Part shown: in pieces, positions 15,829-25,305 of the stretch
How the letters are laid out: every line of letters starts with the position of its first letter
Numbering within the stretch: the first letter of the stretch is position 1
From: Burkholderiales bacterium
Lineage (GTDB): Bacteria; Pseudomonadota; Gammaproteobacteria; Burkholderiales; SG8-41
Assembly: GCA_036262035.1 (NCBI GenBank)
Contig: DATAJS010000009.1
Coordinates: 310,001 to 374,000, forward strand
Direction of reading: 5' to 3'
DNA: 64,000 nt
Translations under genes and position numbers: made by a program
Notes under the pieces: generated by a model
The model's database searches: none
What the model was told of the DNA's origin: nothing
What the model saw: the letters and a program-made list of their open reading frames with translations, nothing else

Positions 15829-15840
15829 GGGAAAGGTTCC
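15813..15840 (-). promoter_or_regulatory. ECF-type promoter motif at the sigma gene
   Basis: On the minus strand TGGAAC-N16-CGTTTAAC, the same boxes and spacing as at 14221-14248. The ATG of the sigma gene falls inside the spacer, which conflicts with simple use of both. The match is exact over 14 positions, so chance is unlikely. Confidence 0.45.
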
Positions 15841-16329
15841 AAGGGGAACGGACGGGATCCGCCCCGACTTCCATCCTCCAGCCTGCTCGGCGCCGGGGAT
15901 TGATGGAGATCAAGCTTTCACCGTTTACCGGTGAGCGGCGGCAGGAACCTTGGCGCGCCGGAGTTTCTTGCAAATTCGGAAGCGATACTCAAACGGCCAC
16001 GAGTACGCCATTCTGAATAGATATTGCTTCATCGAGATCGTCTCGACCGCGGTCGGCGGCGCGCCGAACGCGACGAACAGGCTCCGGCCGGCCAGCGAGA
16101 CTTTTTTCGCATAGCCGAACGCGACGGTCACGTCCTGGTGCGAGCTCTTCGACTCGCCCGATAGGAGCTTGCCCGAAGCGGTAAGTAAACCCGAACGAAT
16201 AGTGCAGCCGACAAGACCGGCCGACAGACGGCGCGGATCGACGCGAGCCCCGGAGGCCCCTCTAGCTTGCGGGAGGGGTTCGGAGCTTTGGCGGGTTCGG
16301 CCGGCGTGAGACGACTGAGGTCGAGGCGC
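15829..16329. other. Intergenic stretch with one doubtful short frame
   Basis: About 500 nt between the sigma gene and the ABC importer operon. A minus-strand frame at 15925-16131 (GTG start, 68 codons) encodes VTVAFGYAKKVSLAGRS... and MKQYLFRMAYSWPFEYRFRI. It has a protein-like mix of hydrophobic and aromatic residues, and the frame is open further upstream, but I recognise no family and see no ribosome binding site. It may be a gene relic. A short GC hairpin at about 16257-16280 has no T-run. Confidence 0.25.
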
Positions 16330-17268
16330 TCACCGGCTCCGCAGCTTCGGGTCGAACGTATCGCGCACCGCGTCCCCGAACAGATTGAACGCGAACACCG
16401 CGAGCGTGATGGCCAACCCGGGGAAGACCGCGATCCACGGCGCGCTCTCGGCATACTCCTCCGCCCCGCCCTGCAGCATGAGGCCCCACGCGGGCGTGGG
16501 CTCCTGGACGCCCAGGCCGAGATACGACAAGGACGCTTCCAGGAGGATCGCCTGGCCGAGGAACGTCGTCAGCATGATGAGGAACGGCGCGACGCAGTTG
16601 GGCACCATGTGGCGCAGGATGATGCGCGTGTGGCTGTAACCCAGCGCACGCGCAGCGTCGATGTAGGGAATCTCGCGCAGCGCCAGCGCGCTCGCGCGCA
16701 CCACCCGCGCGCAGCGCGGGACGAACGGGATGGTGATCGCGATGATCACGTTCTCCGGGCCGGTGCCGAAGATCGCCACGACGGCGAGCGCCATGATGAT
16801 GAGCGGAAACGCGAGGAAGACGTCCATCACGCGCTGGAACAGCAAGTCGAACAGACCCCCGAAGTACGCGCTGGTCACGCCGAGGATGAGCCCTGCGAAC
16901 GCGCCGATGAAGGCCGACGAGAACCCGATGAACAGCGCCGTGCGCGCGCCCCAGATGATCCGCGACAGCAGGTCGCGCCCGAACTGGTCGGTGCCGAGCC
17001 AGAACTCGGCGTTCGGCGCGACTTCCATCGCTTCGTAGTGGTTCTGTATCGGATCGAATGGCGCGATGTGCGGCGCGAACAGCGCCACCGCGATCATGAA
17101 CAGCACGCACAGCGCGCTGGCCGCGCCGAGCGGCTGGCGCCGTATCCACTTGAGGAACGCCTTGCCTCGCGGCGCACGCGCCGCGGCCAGCTCCTGCTGA
17201 TCGATCAGCCCGTGCGGGGCCGCGACGGGGATGGCTTCGGTTCCGGGTGCGGTCAGGGTTTCAGGCAT
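16330..17268 (-). CDS. Peptide/nickel-type ABC transporter permease (DppC-like)
   Basis: A 312-residue inner-membrane protein, last gene of the importer operon. A cytoplasmic N-tail of about 45 residues is followed by one membrane helix, a periplasmic segment (HYEAMEVAPNAEFWLGTDQFGRDLLSRIIWGART, the DppC/OppC hallmark) and five more helices. The ATPase-coupling EAA loop reads EIPYIDAARALGYSHTRIILRHMVPN. It pairs with the DppB-like permease whose gene overlaps by 8 nt. Length and topology are normal. The frame extends a little upstream but the ATG at 17268 gives the expected start. Confidence 0.9.
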   Translation of the reverse strand: MPETLTAPGTEAIPVAAPHGLIDQQELAAARAPRGKAFLKWIRRQPLGAASALCVLFMIAVALFAPHIAPFDPIQNHYEAMEVAPNAEFWLGTDQFGRDLLSRIIWGARTALFIGFSSAFIGAFAGLILGVTSAYFGGLFDLLFQRVMDVFLAFPLIIMALAVVAIFGTGPENVIIAITIPFVPRCARVVRASALALREIPYIDAARALGYSHTRIILRHMVPNCVAPFLIMLTTFLGQAILLEASLSYLGLGVQEPTPAWGLMLQGGAEEYAESAPWIAVFPGLAITLAVFAFNLFGDAVRDTFDPKLRSR

Positions 17269-18232
17269 AGCGGATGCGCGGGTCGAGCCACGCGTAGCAG
17301 ATGTCCACGAGGAAGTTGGTCATGACGAACACGATGACCACGAGCATCACCAGCGCCTGGGTCATGGTGTAATCGTTGTTGACCACCGATTCGACGAAGA
17401 GCTTGCCGAGGCCGTTGAGGTTGAACACCTGCTCGGTGACGACCAGGCCGCCCATGAGAAACGCGAACTCGATCCCGATCACGGTGATCACCGGCAGCAT
17501 CGCGTTCTTCAGTGCGTGCCGCCGCAGGATGAGCTGCTGCGCCAGGCCTTTGGCCCGCGCCGTGCGCACATAATCCTCGCGCAGCACTTCGAGCAGCGCC
17601 GAGCGCGTCATGCGGGTCGCGACCGCCGAGTAGCGGTAGCCGGTCGCGATCGCGGGCCAGATCAGCATCGAGAGGTTGTAGAGCGGCGCCTCCCAGATCG
17701 GCTTGTAGGCGATGGGCGGCATCCACGGACGTCCGAGGAAGTGCTGCGAACCGATGAGCAGGCCGAGGATGATCAGGATGCCCAGCCAGAACGACGGCAT
17801 CGCGGTGCCGGCGATGCTGATGCCGCGGACGATGTAGTCGACCCACGTGTTCTGCTTCACCGCCGAGATCGTTCCGAGCGGAATGGCGACCAGGATCGCG
17901 ACGATGGTCGCCATGATCGCGAGCTGCAGCGACAGCTCGAAGCGCAGCGCGATCTCGGACACGATCGGGTGCCCCGTCCACATCGACTTGCCGAAATCGA
18001 AGCGCACCAGGCCCCATACGAAGTTTCCGAACTGCACCAGCTTCGGCTTGTCGGTCCCCACCTCTTCACGGCAGATGCGGATCGCGTCTTCGTCGAAGTA
18101 GCCGCCGCTGCCCGCCATGCGCAGCTCGCAGATGTCCCCCGGGATGAGCCGCAGCAGGATGAACACCAGCGCGGCCGCGCCTAACAGCGTCGGCACGACC
18201 AGCAGCAGCCGCTTCAGTATGTAGCGATACAC
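17261..18232 (-). CDS. Peptide/nickel-type ABC transporter permease (DppB-like)
   Basis: A 323-residue inner-membrane permease starting MYRYILKRLLLVVPTLLGAAALVFILLRLIPGD, the standard DppB/OppB opening. The EAA loop reads LREDYVRTARAKGLAQQLILRRHALKN, and the C-terminus ends in VDICYAWLDPRIRYA. The periplasmic insert between helices 1 and 2 is longer than usual (CELRMAGSGGYFDEDAIRICREEVG) and has two Cys. It is separated by 60 nt from the binding-protein gene upstream and overlaps the DppC-like gene. With the two ATPases it forms a complete importer. Confidence 0.9.
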   Translation of the reverse strand: MYRYILKRLLLVVPTLLGAAALVFILLRLIPGDICELRMAGSGGYFDEDAIRICREEVGTDKPKLVQFGNFVWGLVRFDFGKSMWTGHPIVSEIALRFELSLQLAIMATIVAILVAIPLGTISAVKQNTWVDYIVRGISIAGTAMPSFWLGILIILGLLIGSQHFLGRPWMPPIAYKPIWEAPLYNLSMLIWPAIATGYRYSAVATRMTRSALLEVLREDYVRTARAKGLAQQLILRRHALKNAMLPVITVIGIEFAFLMGGLVVTEQVFNLNGLGKLFVESVVNNDYTMTQALVMLVVIVFVMTNFLVDICYAWLDPRIRYA

Positions 18233-18247
18233 GACAGCCTCCGATCC

Positions 18248-18274
18248 GGACGCCCGCGATGCGCTGCGGGCGCC
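18248..18274 (-). terminator. Intercistronic hairpin in the importer operon
   Basis: A 7-bp GC stem (CGCCCGC with GCGGGCG, extended by two pairs across a mismatch) sits in the 60-nt gap between the binding-protein stop and the first permease gene. Such hairpins stabilise the abundant binding-protein part of the message or reduce permease expression. There is no T-run. Confidence 0.4.
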
Positions 18275-18292
18275 CGGTCTCCCCGATTACGC

Positions 18293-19909
18293 CTATTTGT
18301 CCAGCCAGACGTTGTCGAGCGCCTGATTGAGATAGTGGCTGGGACTGATCTTCCAGCCCTTGACGTACGAGCGGTGCGGCACGATGCGGTGCCACCACAA
18401 GGTCATGAACTGGTTGGCGTGGGTGTCCAGCGTGAGCTTCTCCATCTGGCGCATGAGATCGCGCTGCTCTTTCTTGTCGCCCGACTGGTTCATCTTCTCG
18501 AACAGCGCGTCGACCTCGCGGTCCTGGTACCCGCCGTACTGCGACCCCGACTTGTCGTCCGAGATGTACTTGGAGACGTCGAGCAGCGGGTTCACCACCG
18601 ACTGGCAGTTGAAGTCGATCGAGACGTCGAACTCCTTCTTCTGGCGCAGCATGTCGTAGAAGGGGCCCGTCGGAACGACGTGCTGCTCGAACTTCAGCCC
18701 CACCTGTTTCCACTGATCGAGCAGCCACGTGCCGACGATCTTGTACGGCTGGTCGACCGCGCGGTTGTTGAAGTAGTACGTCTTCGACAGATCCACGCCG
18801 GCTTCCTTCAGCAGCCGCTTCGCCTCGGCGCGCGACTTGTTCAGGTCCGGCCAGTAACCTGCGATCTGCTGCAGCTCCTCCCTGCTCGCGGCGAGCTGGT
18901 GCCCCGGGAAAGCGATGCCGCCGACCGCCTGCACGATCGCGATCTTCGACAGATACTTCGATCCGCCCCAGCGGTCGATCGCCAGCGTCAGCGCCCGCCG
19001 CACGCGCACGTCGTCGAAAGGCTTGTGCTTGTGATTGGGCGTGACGAGCAGGCCGCAGTTCCAGTCGCTTTTCTCCACCGTGATGTCGTTGCCGAGCGCA
19101 TCGACGAGGTCTTCGGCGGCTTTCGGCGGGAAGCCGCGGAACTCGATCGCCGCGCGATCGCCGCGGATCGCCTGCACCCGCAGCGATTCCTTCTTGGCGA
19201 AGATCGCCTCGAAGCCGTCGAGATACGGCCGCCCTTTCACGAAGTAATCGGGATTGCGCACGCCGCGCACCACCGCGCCCGCCTCGCGCTCCTTGAAGCG
19301 GAACGGGCCGGTGCCGTCGACGTTCTTCTCGTACCAGTGCATGTCCTTGTCGAGGATCGCCTTCTGGTAGATGAAGTTGAACGGCACCGCCAGCGCGGGA
19401 ATGAACGCGCCGCTGGGGTACTTCAGCTTGAAGACGACGGTGTAGTCGTCGGGCGCTTCGACGCTCTGAACCATCGTGTAGTACGCCTTGCGCGCGCTCA
19501 CGACGTCCTGCGGCGGAAAGATGATCTTCTTGAACGTCGCCGCGACGTCCTGCGCCTTCAGGCGCGGGCCGCTGTGGAACTTCACGTCTTTTCTGATCTT
19601 GAACGTGTAGGTCTTGCCGCCGTCGGTGGGCTCGGGCACCTTGCCTTCGCACACGTCGCACACGAAATCGCTCGTCGAGGACGGATTGTCGGGATTGACC
19701 CGGATGAGCAGGCTGTAGAAAGGCCGTATCGGGTGGATCAGCGCGAATGTGGTCTCGCGATGCCCGTCGAAGCTCGGCGGCTCGTCAGGCACCACGTACT
19801 TGAGGATGCCGCCGCGCTTCGGCGTTTCGGCACCCGAGGCCGATGCGGCCATTCCGAACGCAATCGACGCCAGCAACACGCCGATGGCCCTTGCTCCGAT
19901 CCTGTTCAT
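18293..19909 (-). CDS. Peptide/nickel-type ABC transporter substrate-binding protein (SBP_bac_5)
   Basis: A 538-residue periplasmic receptor of the DppA/OppA class. The ATG at 19909 follows GAGGATC and gives a leader (about residues 1-28) ending ASGAE, then TPKRGGILKYVVPDEPPSFDGHRETTF, the usual opening. Motifs include YTFKIRKDVKFHSGPRLKAQDV, GTGPFRFKE, VRRALTLAIDR and the long C-terminal lobe with YGGYQDREVDALFEKM. The frame is open far upstream, but that part is the shadow of the ATPase gene. Ligands of the family range from peptides to glutathione, nickel or sugars; none is indicated here. Confidence 0.92.
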   Translation of the reverse strand: MNRIGARAIGVLLASIAFGMAASASGAETPKRGGILKYVVPDEPPSFDGHRETTFALIHPIRPFYSLLIRVNPDNPSSTSDFVCDVCEGKVPEPTDGGKTYTFKIRKDVKFHSGPRLKAQDVAATFKKIIFPPQDVVSARKAYYTMVQSVEAPDDYTVVFKLKYPSGAFIPALAVPFNFIYQKAILDKDMHWYEKNVDGTGPFRFKEREAGAVVRGVRNPDYFVKGRPYLDGFEAIFAKKESLRVQAIRGDRAAIEFRGFPPKAAEDLVDALGNDITVEKSDWNCGLLVTPNHKHKPFDDVRVRRALTLAIDRWGGSKYLSKIAIVQAVGGIAFPGHQLAASREELQQIAGYWPDLNKSRAEAKRLLKEAGVDLSKTYYFNNRAVDQPYKIVGTWLLDQWKQVGLKFEQHVVPTGPFYDMLRQKKEFDVSIDFNCQSVVNPLLDVSKYISDDKSGSQYGGYQDREVDALFEKMNQSGDKKEQRDLMRQMEKLTLDTHANQFMTLWWHRIVPHRSYVKGWKISPSHYLNQALDNVWLDK

Positions 19910-19947
19910 GGTAGATCCTCGCTCCCGTTTCCTTCCTCGTTCGGCGG

Positions 19948-20979
19948 TCATACTCGGGCACACGCCACCCAGTGCCCGGTCTTCACTTGGCGCAGCTCCG
20001 GCACGTGCTGCGCGCACTCCCCGACGGCGTTCGGGCAGCGCGGGTTGAATACGCATCCGCTGGGCGGGTTCATCGGGCTCGGCACCTCGCCCTTCATCAC
20101 CCGATGCGATCGCTGTCGCTCGATGTCGGGGTCGGGCACCGGCACCGCCTCGAGCAGCGCCTGGGTATAGGGATGCAGGGGATTGCCGAAGAGCTCGTCG
20201 GTATCGGCGAGCTCCACCAGCCGTCCCAGGTACATCACCGCGACGCGATGGCAGAGGTGACGCACCACCGAGAGATCGTGCGCGATGAACAGATACGACA
20301 GGCCGAAGCGCTCGCGCAGGTCTTCGAGCAGGTTGATCACCTGCGCCTGTATCGACACGTCGAGCGCGGAGACCGCCTCGTCGCACACGATGAACTGCGG
20401 GCGCAGCGACAGGGCGCGGGCGATGCCGACGCGCTGGCGCTGCCCGCCGCTCATCTCGTGCGGGTAGCGGTCCATGAATCCCGGAGACAGGCCGCACAGC
20501 CCGAGCAGCTCCGCGACGCGCTCGGTGCGCTCGCGGCGATTGCTGCAGATGGCGTGCACCTTCATCGGCTCGCCGATGATGTCGCCGATCTTCATGCGCG
20601 GGTTGAGCGAGCTGTAGGGGTCCTGGAAGATGACCTGCATGCGCTCGCGGATCGCGTTGAGGCTGGTGCGGTCGAGCTTGCCGAGGTCCTGCCCGTCGAA
20701 CACGATCTCGCCGGACGTCGGCCGCTCCAGGCTGAGGATGCAGCGACCGGTGGTGGTCTTGCCGCAGCCCGACTCCCCGACCAGGCCGAGCGTCTCCCCG
20801 CGGCGGATGCTGAAGCTCACGTCGTCGACGGCCTTGACGACCGACGCCGACTTGCGCGAGAGCACCCCGTCGTCCACGCTGAAGTGCATCCTGAGATTGC
20901 GCACCTCGAGGAGCGGCCGCGGCGCCGGCGCGATCTCCGCGACGTTGCCGAACGAGATCGCACCGGTGAAGGCGTTCAC
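19948..20979 (-). CDS. Peptide-type ABC transporter ATPase 2 (DppF-like)
   Basis: A 343-residue cytoplasmic ATPase. The GTG at 20979 overlaps the stop of the first ATPase (GTGA) and is chosen for that coupling and because homology starts with [14 protein letters not shown]. Motifs are Walker [11 protein letters not shown]-loop [13 protein letters not shown], signature [15 protein letters not shown], Walker [13 protein letters not shown] and the switch His in FIAHDLS. The C-terminal oligopeptide-transporter extension carries [12 protein letters not shown] and a Cys cluster ([14 protein letters not shown]). The Walker B Asp-Glu is intact, so it should hydrolyse ATP. Confidence 0.92.
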   Translation of the reverse strand: MNAFTGAISFGNVAEIAPAPRPLLEVRNLRMHFSVDDGVLSRKSASVVKAVDDVSFSIRRGETLGLVGESGCGKTTTGRCILSLERPTSGEIVFDGQDLGKLDRTSLNAIRERMQVIFQDPYSSLNPRMKIGDIIGEPMKVHAICSNRRERTERVAELLGLCGLSPGFMDRYPHEMSGGQRQRVGIARALSLRPQFIVCDEAVSALDVSIQAQVINLLEDLRERFGLSYLFIAHDLSVVRHLCHRVAVMYLGRLVELADTDELFGNPLHPYTQALLEAVPVPDPDIERQRSHRVMKGEVPSPMNPPSGCVFNPRCPNAVGECAQHVPELRQVKTGHWVACARV

Positions 20980-21974
20980 GACGCCTCCTCCAGCAAGCGC
21001 TCGAGCCGCTGTTTCTCGAAGCACGCGCAGACGTGGCCCTCGCCCGCCGGCTCGAGCAGCGGCGCTTCGTGCGCGCAGCGCTCGACCGCGTAGGCGCAGC
21101 GCGGGCGGTACGCGCAGCCCCGGATGCGGCGGCTCAGGTCCGGCGGTTGTCCGTCGATGGGAATCAGCCGGCTGGTGCGCGGCCGGTCGAGGCGCGGCAC
21201 GCTGCGCAGCAACCCGACCGTGTATGGATGCACCGGGTGGTGATAGATCTGCGACGCGGTGCCGCTCTCGACGATCCGGCCGGCATACATCACGTTGACC
21301 CGGTCCGCATAGCGCGCCACCACGCCGAGGTTGTGGGTGATGATCACCAGCGCCACGCCGAAGCGCTTGGTCAGGTCCTTCATGAGCTCGAGGATCTGCG
21401 CCTGGATCGTCACGTCGAGCGCGGTGGTCGGCTCGTCGGCGATGATCAGCTTCGGCTTGCACGACAGCGCGAGCGCGATCATCACGCGCTGGCGCATGCC
21501 GCCGCTCAGGTGATGGGGGTATTGCCGCAGGCGCCGCTCGGGCTCGGAGATGCCGACGAGTCCGAGCAGCTCGACGGCGCGAGCGCGTGCCTGTTCCCGC
21601 GTGAGCGAAAGGTGCAGCTCCATGGCTTCGCAGAGCTGCAGCCCGATGGTCAGCACCGGATTGAGCGAGGTCATCGGCTCCTGGAACACCATGCCGATGC
21701 GGCCGCCGCGCACCTGCCGCATCTCGGCTTCGCTCAATGCCAGCAGGTCGCGCCCTTCGAAGCGCACGCGTCCCTGCGTGATCCGGCCGGGCGGCTGGGG
21801 AATGAGCCGGAGTATGGAGAGCGCGCTGATCGACTTGCCGCAGCCGGACTCGCCGACGATGCCGACCGTCTCGCCCTCGTCGACCGTATAGGAGATGCCG
21901 TCGACCGCCCTCACGACGCCGGCCACGGTCTCGAACTCGGTATGAAGATCCTCGGCTTCCAGAAGCACGGGCAC
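20976..21974 (-). CDS. Peptide-type ABC transporter ATPase 1 (DppD-like)
   Basis: A 332-residue ATPase, first gene of the five-gene importer operon (ATPase, ATPase, binding protein, permease, permease). The GTG at 21974 has a GAGGAG box 9 nt upstream; the frame continues far upstream without homology. Motifs are Walker [10 protein letters not shown]-loop [13 protein letters not shown], signature [15 protein letters not shown], Walker [13 protein letters not shown], switch His in IITHNLG, and the C-terminal Cys cluster [14 protein letters not shown]. The gene order with both ATPases first is less usual than the binding-protein-first order of dpp operons. Confidence 0.92.
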   Translation of the reverse strand: MPVLLEAEDLHTEFETVAGVVRAVDGISYTVDEGETVGIVGESGCGKSISALSILRLIPQPPGRITQGRVRFEGRDLLALSEAEMRQVRGGRIGMVFQEPMTSLNPVLTIGLQLCEAMELHLSLTREQARARAVELLGLVGISEPERRLRQYPHHLSGGMRQRVMIALALSCKPKLIIADEPTTALDVTIQAQILELMKDLTKRFGVALVIITHNLGVVARYADRVNVMYAGRIVESGTASQIYHHPVHPYTVGLLRSVPRLDRPRTSRLIPIDGQPPDLSRRIRGCAYRPRCAYAVERCAHEAPLLEPAGEGHVCACFEKQRLERLLEEAS

Positions 21975-22231
21975 GCCGGCAAATCTCCTCGAAGGTCGTT
22001 CTCTTGTGAGCGCGCGGCAGGACGCGATGGGTGAAGCTAGAGACCGTCGGCCGGGAAAAAACCTGTCAGGCGCTGGCGCAGTTACTTGCGGAGCGTGGAC
22101 CAGAGTCCTGTACGGGTGCGGCGGACAAAAATGGCCTGGTCGCGCGCTGCGCGAGTAAGCAACCCGCCGCGGCGCCGGTCTAATGCTGTGGAGCAACGCC
22201 GCGCCTCGCGCGCGCATCCGGGAGAGACGCC

Positions 22232-23122
22232 ATGGACCCTTTTCTTGCACCTGACAGCGCTCCCGAGGCGTTGATGACGCCGCCGCGCCGCGAGCGCTCG
22301 AGCCCCCGATCGGCGCTGCTCTGGGCGGCGATCCCGGCGCTGATCCTGGTATGCTGCATCGCCGTGCTGTTGTTCTACCGTTCGCAGCCCGAACCTCTGC
22401 CGGCCGAGCTCCCGCCCGCGCAGCCGCCGCCTCAGAGCGCGAGCGAGGCACCGCCCGCTGCGCCTGCCGAGCCCGCCGTGCGCTATCCGATCGCCGCCGA
22501 GCCCGAACAGGCGCTGCCGCGGCTCGAAGACAGCGACCCGGCGCTGCTCCATGCGCTGGCGATGCTCTTCGGCGAAGCGCGGCTCGCGGAGCTCTTCTAT
22601 CCGGATTCGATCGTGCGCAGGATCGTCGCGACCGTGGACAACCTGCCGCGGCACAAAGCGCCGCTCAGGATGAGGCCGGTCAAGCCCACGCGCGGCGCAT
22701 TCGAAACCACGGCCAGCCCGCGCGGCCCGACGATCGCCAACGCGAACGCGCGCCGCTATGCGCCGTACGTCGCGCTCGCCCGATCGATCGACGCGAAAGC
22801 GCTGGTGGCGGCGTACACCCGCCTCTATCCGCTGTTCCAGCGCGCCTACGAAGACCTCGGCTACCCCGGACGCTATTTCAACGATCGCCTCGTCGAGGCG
22901 ATCGACGACATGCTGGCGGCGCCGCAACCGTCTTCGCCCGTTCTGCTCGTGCGGCCGCGCGTGTTCTATGAATTCGCGGATCCCGATCTCGAGGCGCGCT
23001 CCGCGGGGCAGAAAGTCATGCTCCGCGTGGGGCCCGACAACGCGGCCGTCCTGAAGCAGAAGCTGCTCGAGATCCGCCGCGAGCTGACGACCGCACGGAA
23101 AGGGTTGAACGACATGCGATGA
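22232..23122 (+). CDS. DUF3014 membrane-anchored protein
   Basis: A 296-residue protein of the DUF3014 family, function unknown. It has a cytoplasmic N-tail with basic residues, one membrane helix (about 29-50), a Pro/Ala-rich linker (51-86) and an export-side domain (about 90-290). Typical sequences are FYPDSIVRRIVATVDNLPR, APLRMRPVKPTRGAF and RRYAPYVALARSIDAK. It is transcribed divergently from the ABC importer and lies 38 nt before a Bug gene; that adjacency may be accidental. Confidence 0.82.
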   Translation: MDPFLAPDSAPEALMTPPRRERSSPRSALLWAAIPALILVCCIAVLLFYRSQPEPLPAELPPAQPPPQSASEAPPAAPAEPAVRYPIAAEPEQALPRLEDSDPALLHALAMLFGEARLAELFYPDSIVRRIVATVDNLPRHKAPLRMRPVKPTRGAFETTASPRGPTIANANARRYAPYVALARSIDAKALVAAYTRLYPLFQRAYEDLGYPGRYFNDRLVEAIDDMLAAPQPSSPVLLVRPRVFYEFADPDLEARSAGQKVMLRVGPDNAAVLKQKLLEIRRELTTARKGLNDMR

Positions 23123-23160
23123 GCTTAGGCGCCGCTTCGGCGCAACCACGAGGAGGAACC

Positions 23161-24135
23161 ATGAAACATGCGTATCGTGCCTCGCTTTGCTGTCTGCTCT
23201 CGGGAGTCGCCTGCCTGGCGCACGCGCAGGCGCAGGCGCAATATCCGACTCATCCCATCCGTTTCATCGTTCCGTTTCCGCCCGGAGGCGGCACCGACAC
23301 CATGGCGCGAGCCATCGGCAACCGGCTCGGCGAAGCGCTGGGCGAGCAGATCGTGGTCGACAACCGCGGCGGGGGCGGCGCCAACATCGGCGCGGAGCTC
23401 GCGGCGAAGTCGGCCGCCGACGGCTACACCTGGTTCCTGATGACCGGCACGCACACGGTCAACGCCACGCTCTATCGCAAGCTCGGCTACAACCTCGTGA
23501 AGGATTTCGTCCCGGTCACGCATCTCGGCAGCACCGCCTATGTCGTGGTCGTCAATCCGTCGATAACCGCGACCTCGATCAAGGAACTGGTGGCTTTCGC
23601 CAAGGCGCACCCGGGGGAGCTGCGTCATTCGTCGTCCGGCGTCGGCAGCGGTCCCCACCTCGCGGGCGAGCTCTTCAAGTCGATGACCGGCACCAATATG
23701 CTGCACGTGCCGTATCGCGGCGGGGGACCGTCGGTGACGGCGCTGGTCGCGGGCGAGGCGAAGGTGGGCTTCACCACCACGCCGTCCTGCATCACCCAGC
23801 TCAAGGCAGGCCGGCTGCGCGGGCTTGCCGTCAGCACGGCGCAGCGCTCGCCGTTCCTGCCCGACCTGCCGACGGTCGCCGAAGCCGGGGTTCCGGGCTA
23901 CGACACCAGCGCGTGGTATGCGCTGGTGGTGCCGACCGGCACGCCGAAGACGGTCATCGCGCGCGTCAATGCGGACACCGCGAAAGTGCTCGGTCTGCCG
24001 GACGTCAAGGCGCGGCTGGACGCCACCGGGATGGTGCCGGAGGCGAGCACGCCCGAAGCGCTCAACAAGAAGATCCGCGCCGAGATCGCCCTGTGGCGCA
24101 AGGTGGTGAACGGCCTCGGTTTGACCGCCGACTGA
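23161..24135 (+). CDS. TTT binding protein, Bug/TctC family
   Basis: A 324-residue periplasmic receptor, first of three tandem Bug genes on the plus strand. The ATG at 23161 has a strong GAGGAGG box; the leader ends AHAQAQAQ before YPTHPIRFIVPFPPGGGTDTMAR. Loop 2 is LRHSSSGVGSGPHLAGELF, followed by HVPYRGGGPSVTALVAGEAKVGF. Loop 1 keeps the canonical PFPPGGGTD form, unlike the next two genes, so the three probably bind different acids. Confidence 0.88.
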   Translation: MKHAYRASLCCLLSGVACLAHAQAQAQYPTHPIRFIVPFPPGGGTDTMARAIGNRLGEALGEQIVVDNRGGGGANIGAELAAKSAADGYTWFLMTGTHTVNATLYRKLGYNLVKDFVPVTHLGSTAYVVVVNPSITATSIKELVAFAKAHPGELRHSSSGVGSGPHLAGELFKSMTGTNMLHVPYRGGGPSVTALVAGEAKVGFTTTPSCITQLKAGRLRGLAVSTAQRSPFLPDLPTVAEAGVPGYDTSAWYALVVPTGTPKTVIARVNADTAKVLGLPDVKARLDATGMVPEASTPEALNKKIRAEIALWRKVVNGLGLTAD

Positions 24136-24302
24136 TCGAGGTTTCCTGACAGGATCGCGCGGCTCGCCCGGTCTTACGCATCAGGGCCGAGCCGCGTGCT
24201 ACGGCCCACAAGCGCACGACGATTTCTGGACTGTGCCGTCGCGACTCACGGGCGAAGACTCACCTTTTTGGTGCGTGATCGATCTGGACAGGAGGACCGA
24301 CG

Positions 24303-25271
24303 ATGAGAAGCCTCTGCTTTGTCGTTTTCATCGCATTGGCAGGACGGTTCGTTGCAGACGTGCAGGCCGCGGATTACCCGGCCAAACCCATCCGCTATAT
24401 CGTCGCCACCGGCGCGGGGGGCGCGTCCGACCTGCTCGCGCGGGTCGTCGCGCAGTCGCTGTCGGAGATCCTCGGCGTGCAGATCGTCGTCGACAACCGC
24501 CCCGGGGCCGGCAATACCGTCGGGGCGGAGATCGCGGCGCGCGCGGTGCCGGACGGCTACACGCTGCTCTCCTGCAACATCGCCTCGCTCGCGGTCGGCC
24601 CCGCGCTCTACAAGAGGCTCCCGTACGACGCCGAACGCGATTTCGCGCCCCTCGGTCTCATCGCGAGCAATCCCAACGCGTTCAGCGTCAATCCGTCGGT
24701 TCAGGCCAAGACGCTCCCTGAATTGATCGCGCTCGCCAAGGCCAGTCCCGGCAAGCTCAACTACGCGTCCGCGGGCATCGGCACCTCGCCGCAGCTGTCC
24801 ATGGAGCTCTTCAAGATGCAGGCCGGCATCGACCTCGTGCACATCGCTTACAAGGGCGTAGGGCCCGGCCTGCTCGATCTCATGGCCGGACGGGTGCAGG
24901 CCATGACCTCGACCGTGCCGGCGGTTCTGTCGTCGGCGCGCAGCGGCAAGGTGCGCACGCTCGCCATCACGTCCAAGCAGCGCGACTCGCAGTTGCCGGA
25001 CGTGCCCACCGTCGCCGAATCGGGCCTGCCCGATTTCGAGGTCGTCTCGTGGCAGGGCTTGTGCACGAACGCCGGTGCGCCGCAGGCCGCGCTCAAGCGC
25101 CTGCGCGGCGCCCTCGCCACCGCGCTGGCGCAGCCCGACACGCAGAAGCGCATCATGGAGCAGGGATTTCAGATGTACGTCATGCCGGCCGACACGGCGG
25201 CCGCCTTCATGAAGGGCGAGCGAACGAGATGGGCCAGGCTGGTCAAGCAGCTCGGCGTGCCGCAGCAATAG
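24303..25271 (+). CDS. TTT binding protein, Bug/TctC family, atypical loop 1
   Basis: A 322-residue receptor with leader ending DVQAAD and first strand YPAKPIRYIVATGAGGASDLLAR. The usual aromatic-proline pair of loop 1 (PFPPGG) is replaced by ATGAGG, which should alter the pocket that holds the first carboxylate. The rest is standard (DNRPGAGNTVGAEIA, LNYASAGIGTSPQLSMELF, HIAYKGVGPGLLDLMAGRV). It is separated from the Bug gene before it by 167 nt and from the next by 34 nt. A GGAGG box precedes the ATG. Confidence 0.87.
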   Translation: MRSLCFVVFIALAGRFVADVQAADYPAKPIRYIVATGAGGASDLLARVVAQSLSEILGVQIVVDNRPGAGNTVGAEIAARAVPDGYTLLSCNIASLAVGPALYKRLPYDAERDFAPLGLIASNPNAFSVNPSVQAKTLPELIALAKASPGKLNYASAGIGTSPQLSMELFKMQAGIDLVHIAYKGVGPGLLDLMAGRVQAMTSTVPAVLSSARSGKVRTLAITSKQRDSQLPDVPTVAESGLPDFEVVSWQGLCTNAGAPQAALKRLRGALATALAQPDTQKRIMEQGFQMYVMPADTAAAFMKGERTRWARLVKQLGVPQQ

Positions 25272-25305
25272 CGGCGCGCAGGCAGTCGACCATAAGGAGA
25301 AGACA

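Noticed and set aside
15925-16131. The 68-codon minus-strand frame as a real gene
   Set aside because: It has some protein-like character but no ribosome binding site, a GTG start in an open longer frame and no recognisable family. It is kept only as a note in the intergenic entry.
16257-16280. Hairpin CCCCTC...GAGGGG as the terminator of the ABC importer operon
   Set aside because: The stem is only 6 bp with a 10-nt loop and has no T-run on the operon strand.
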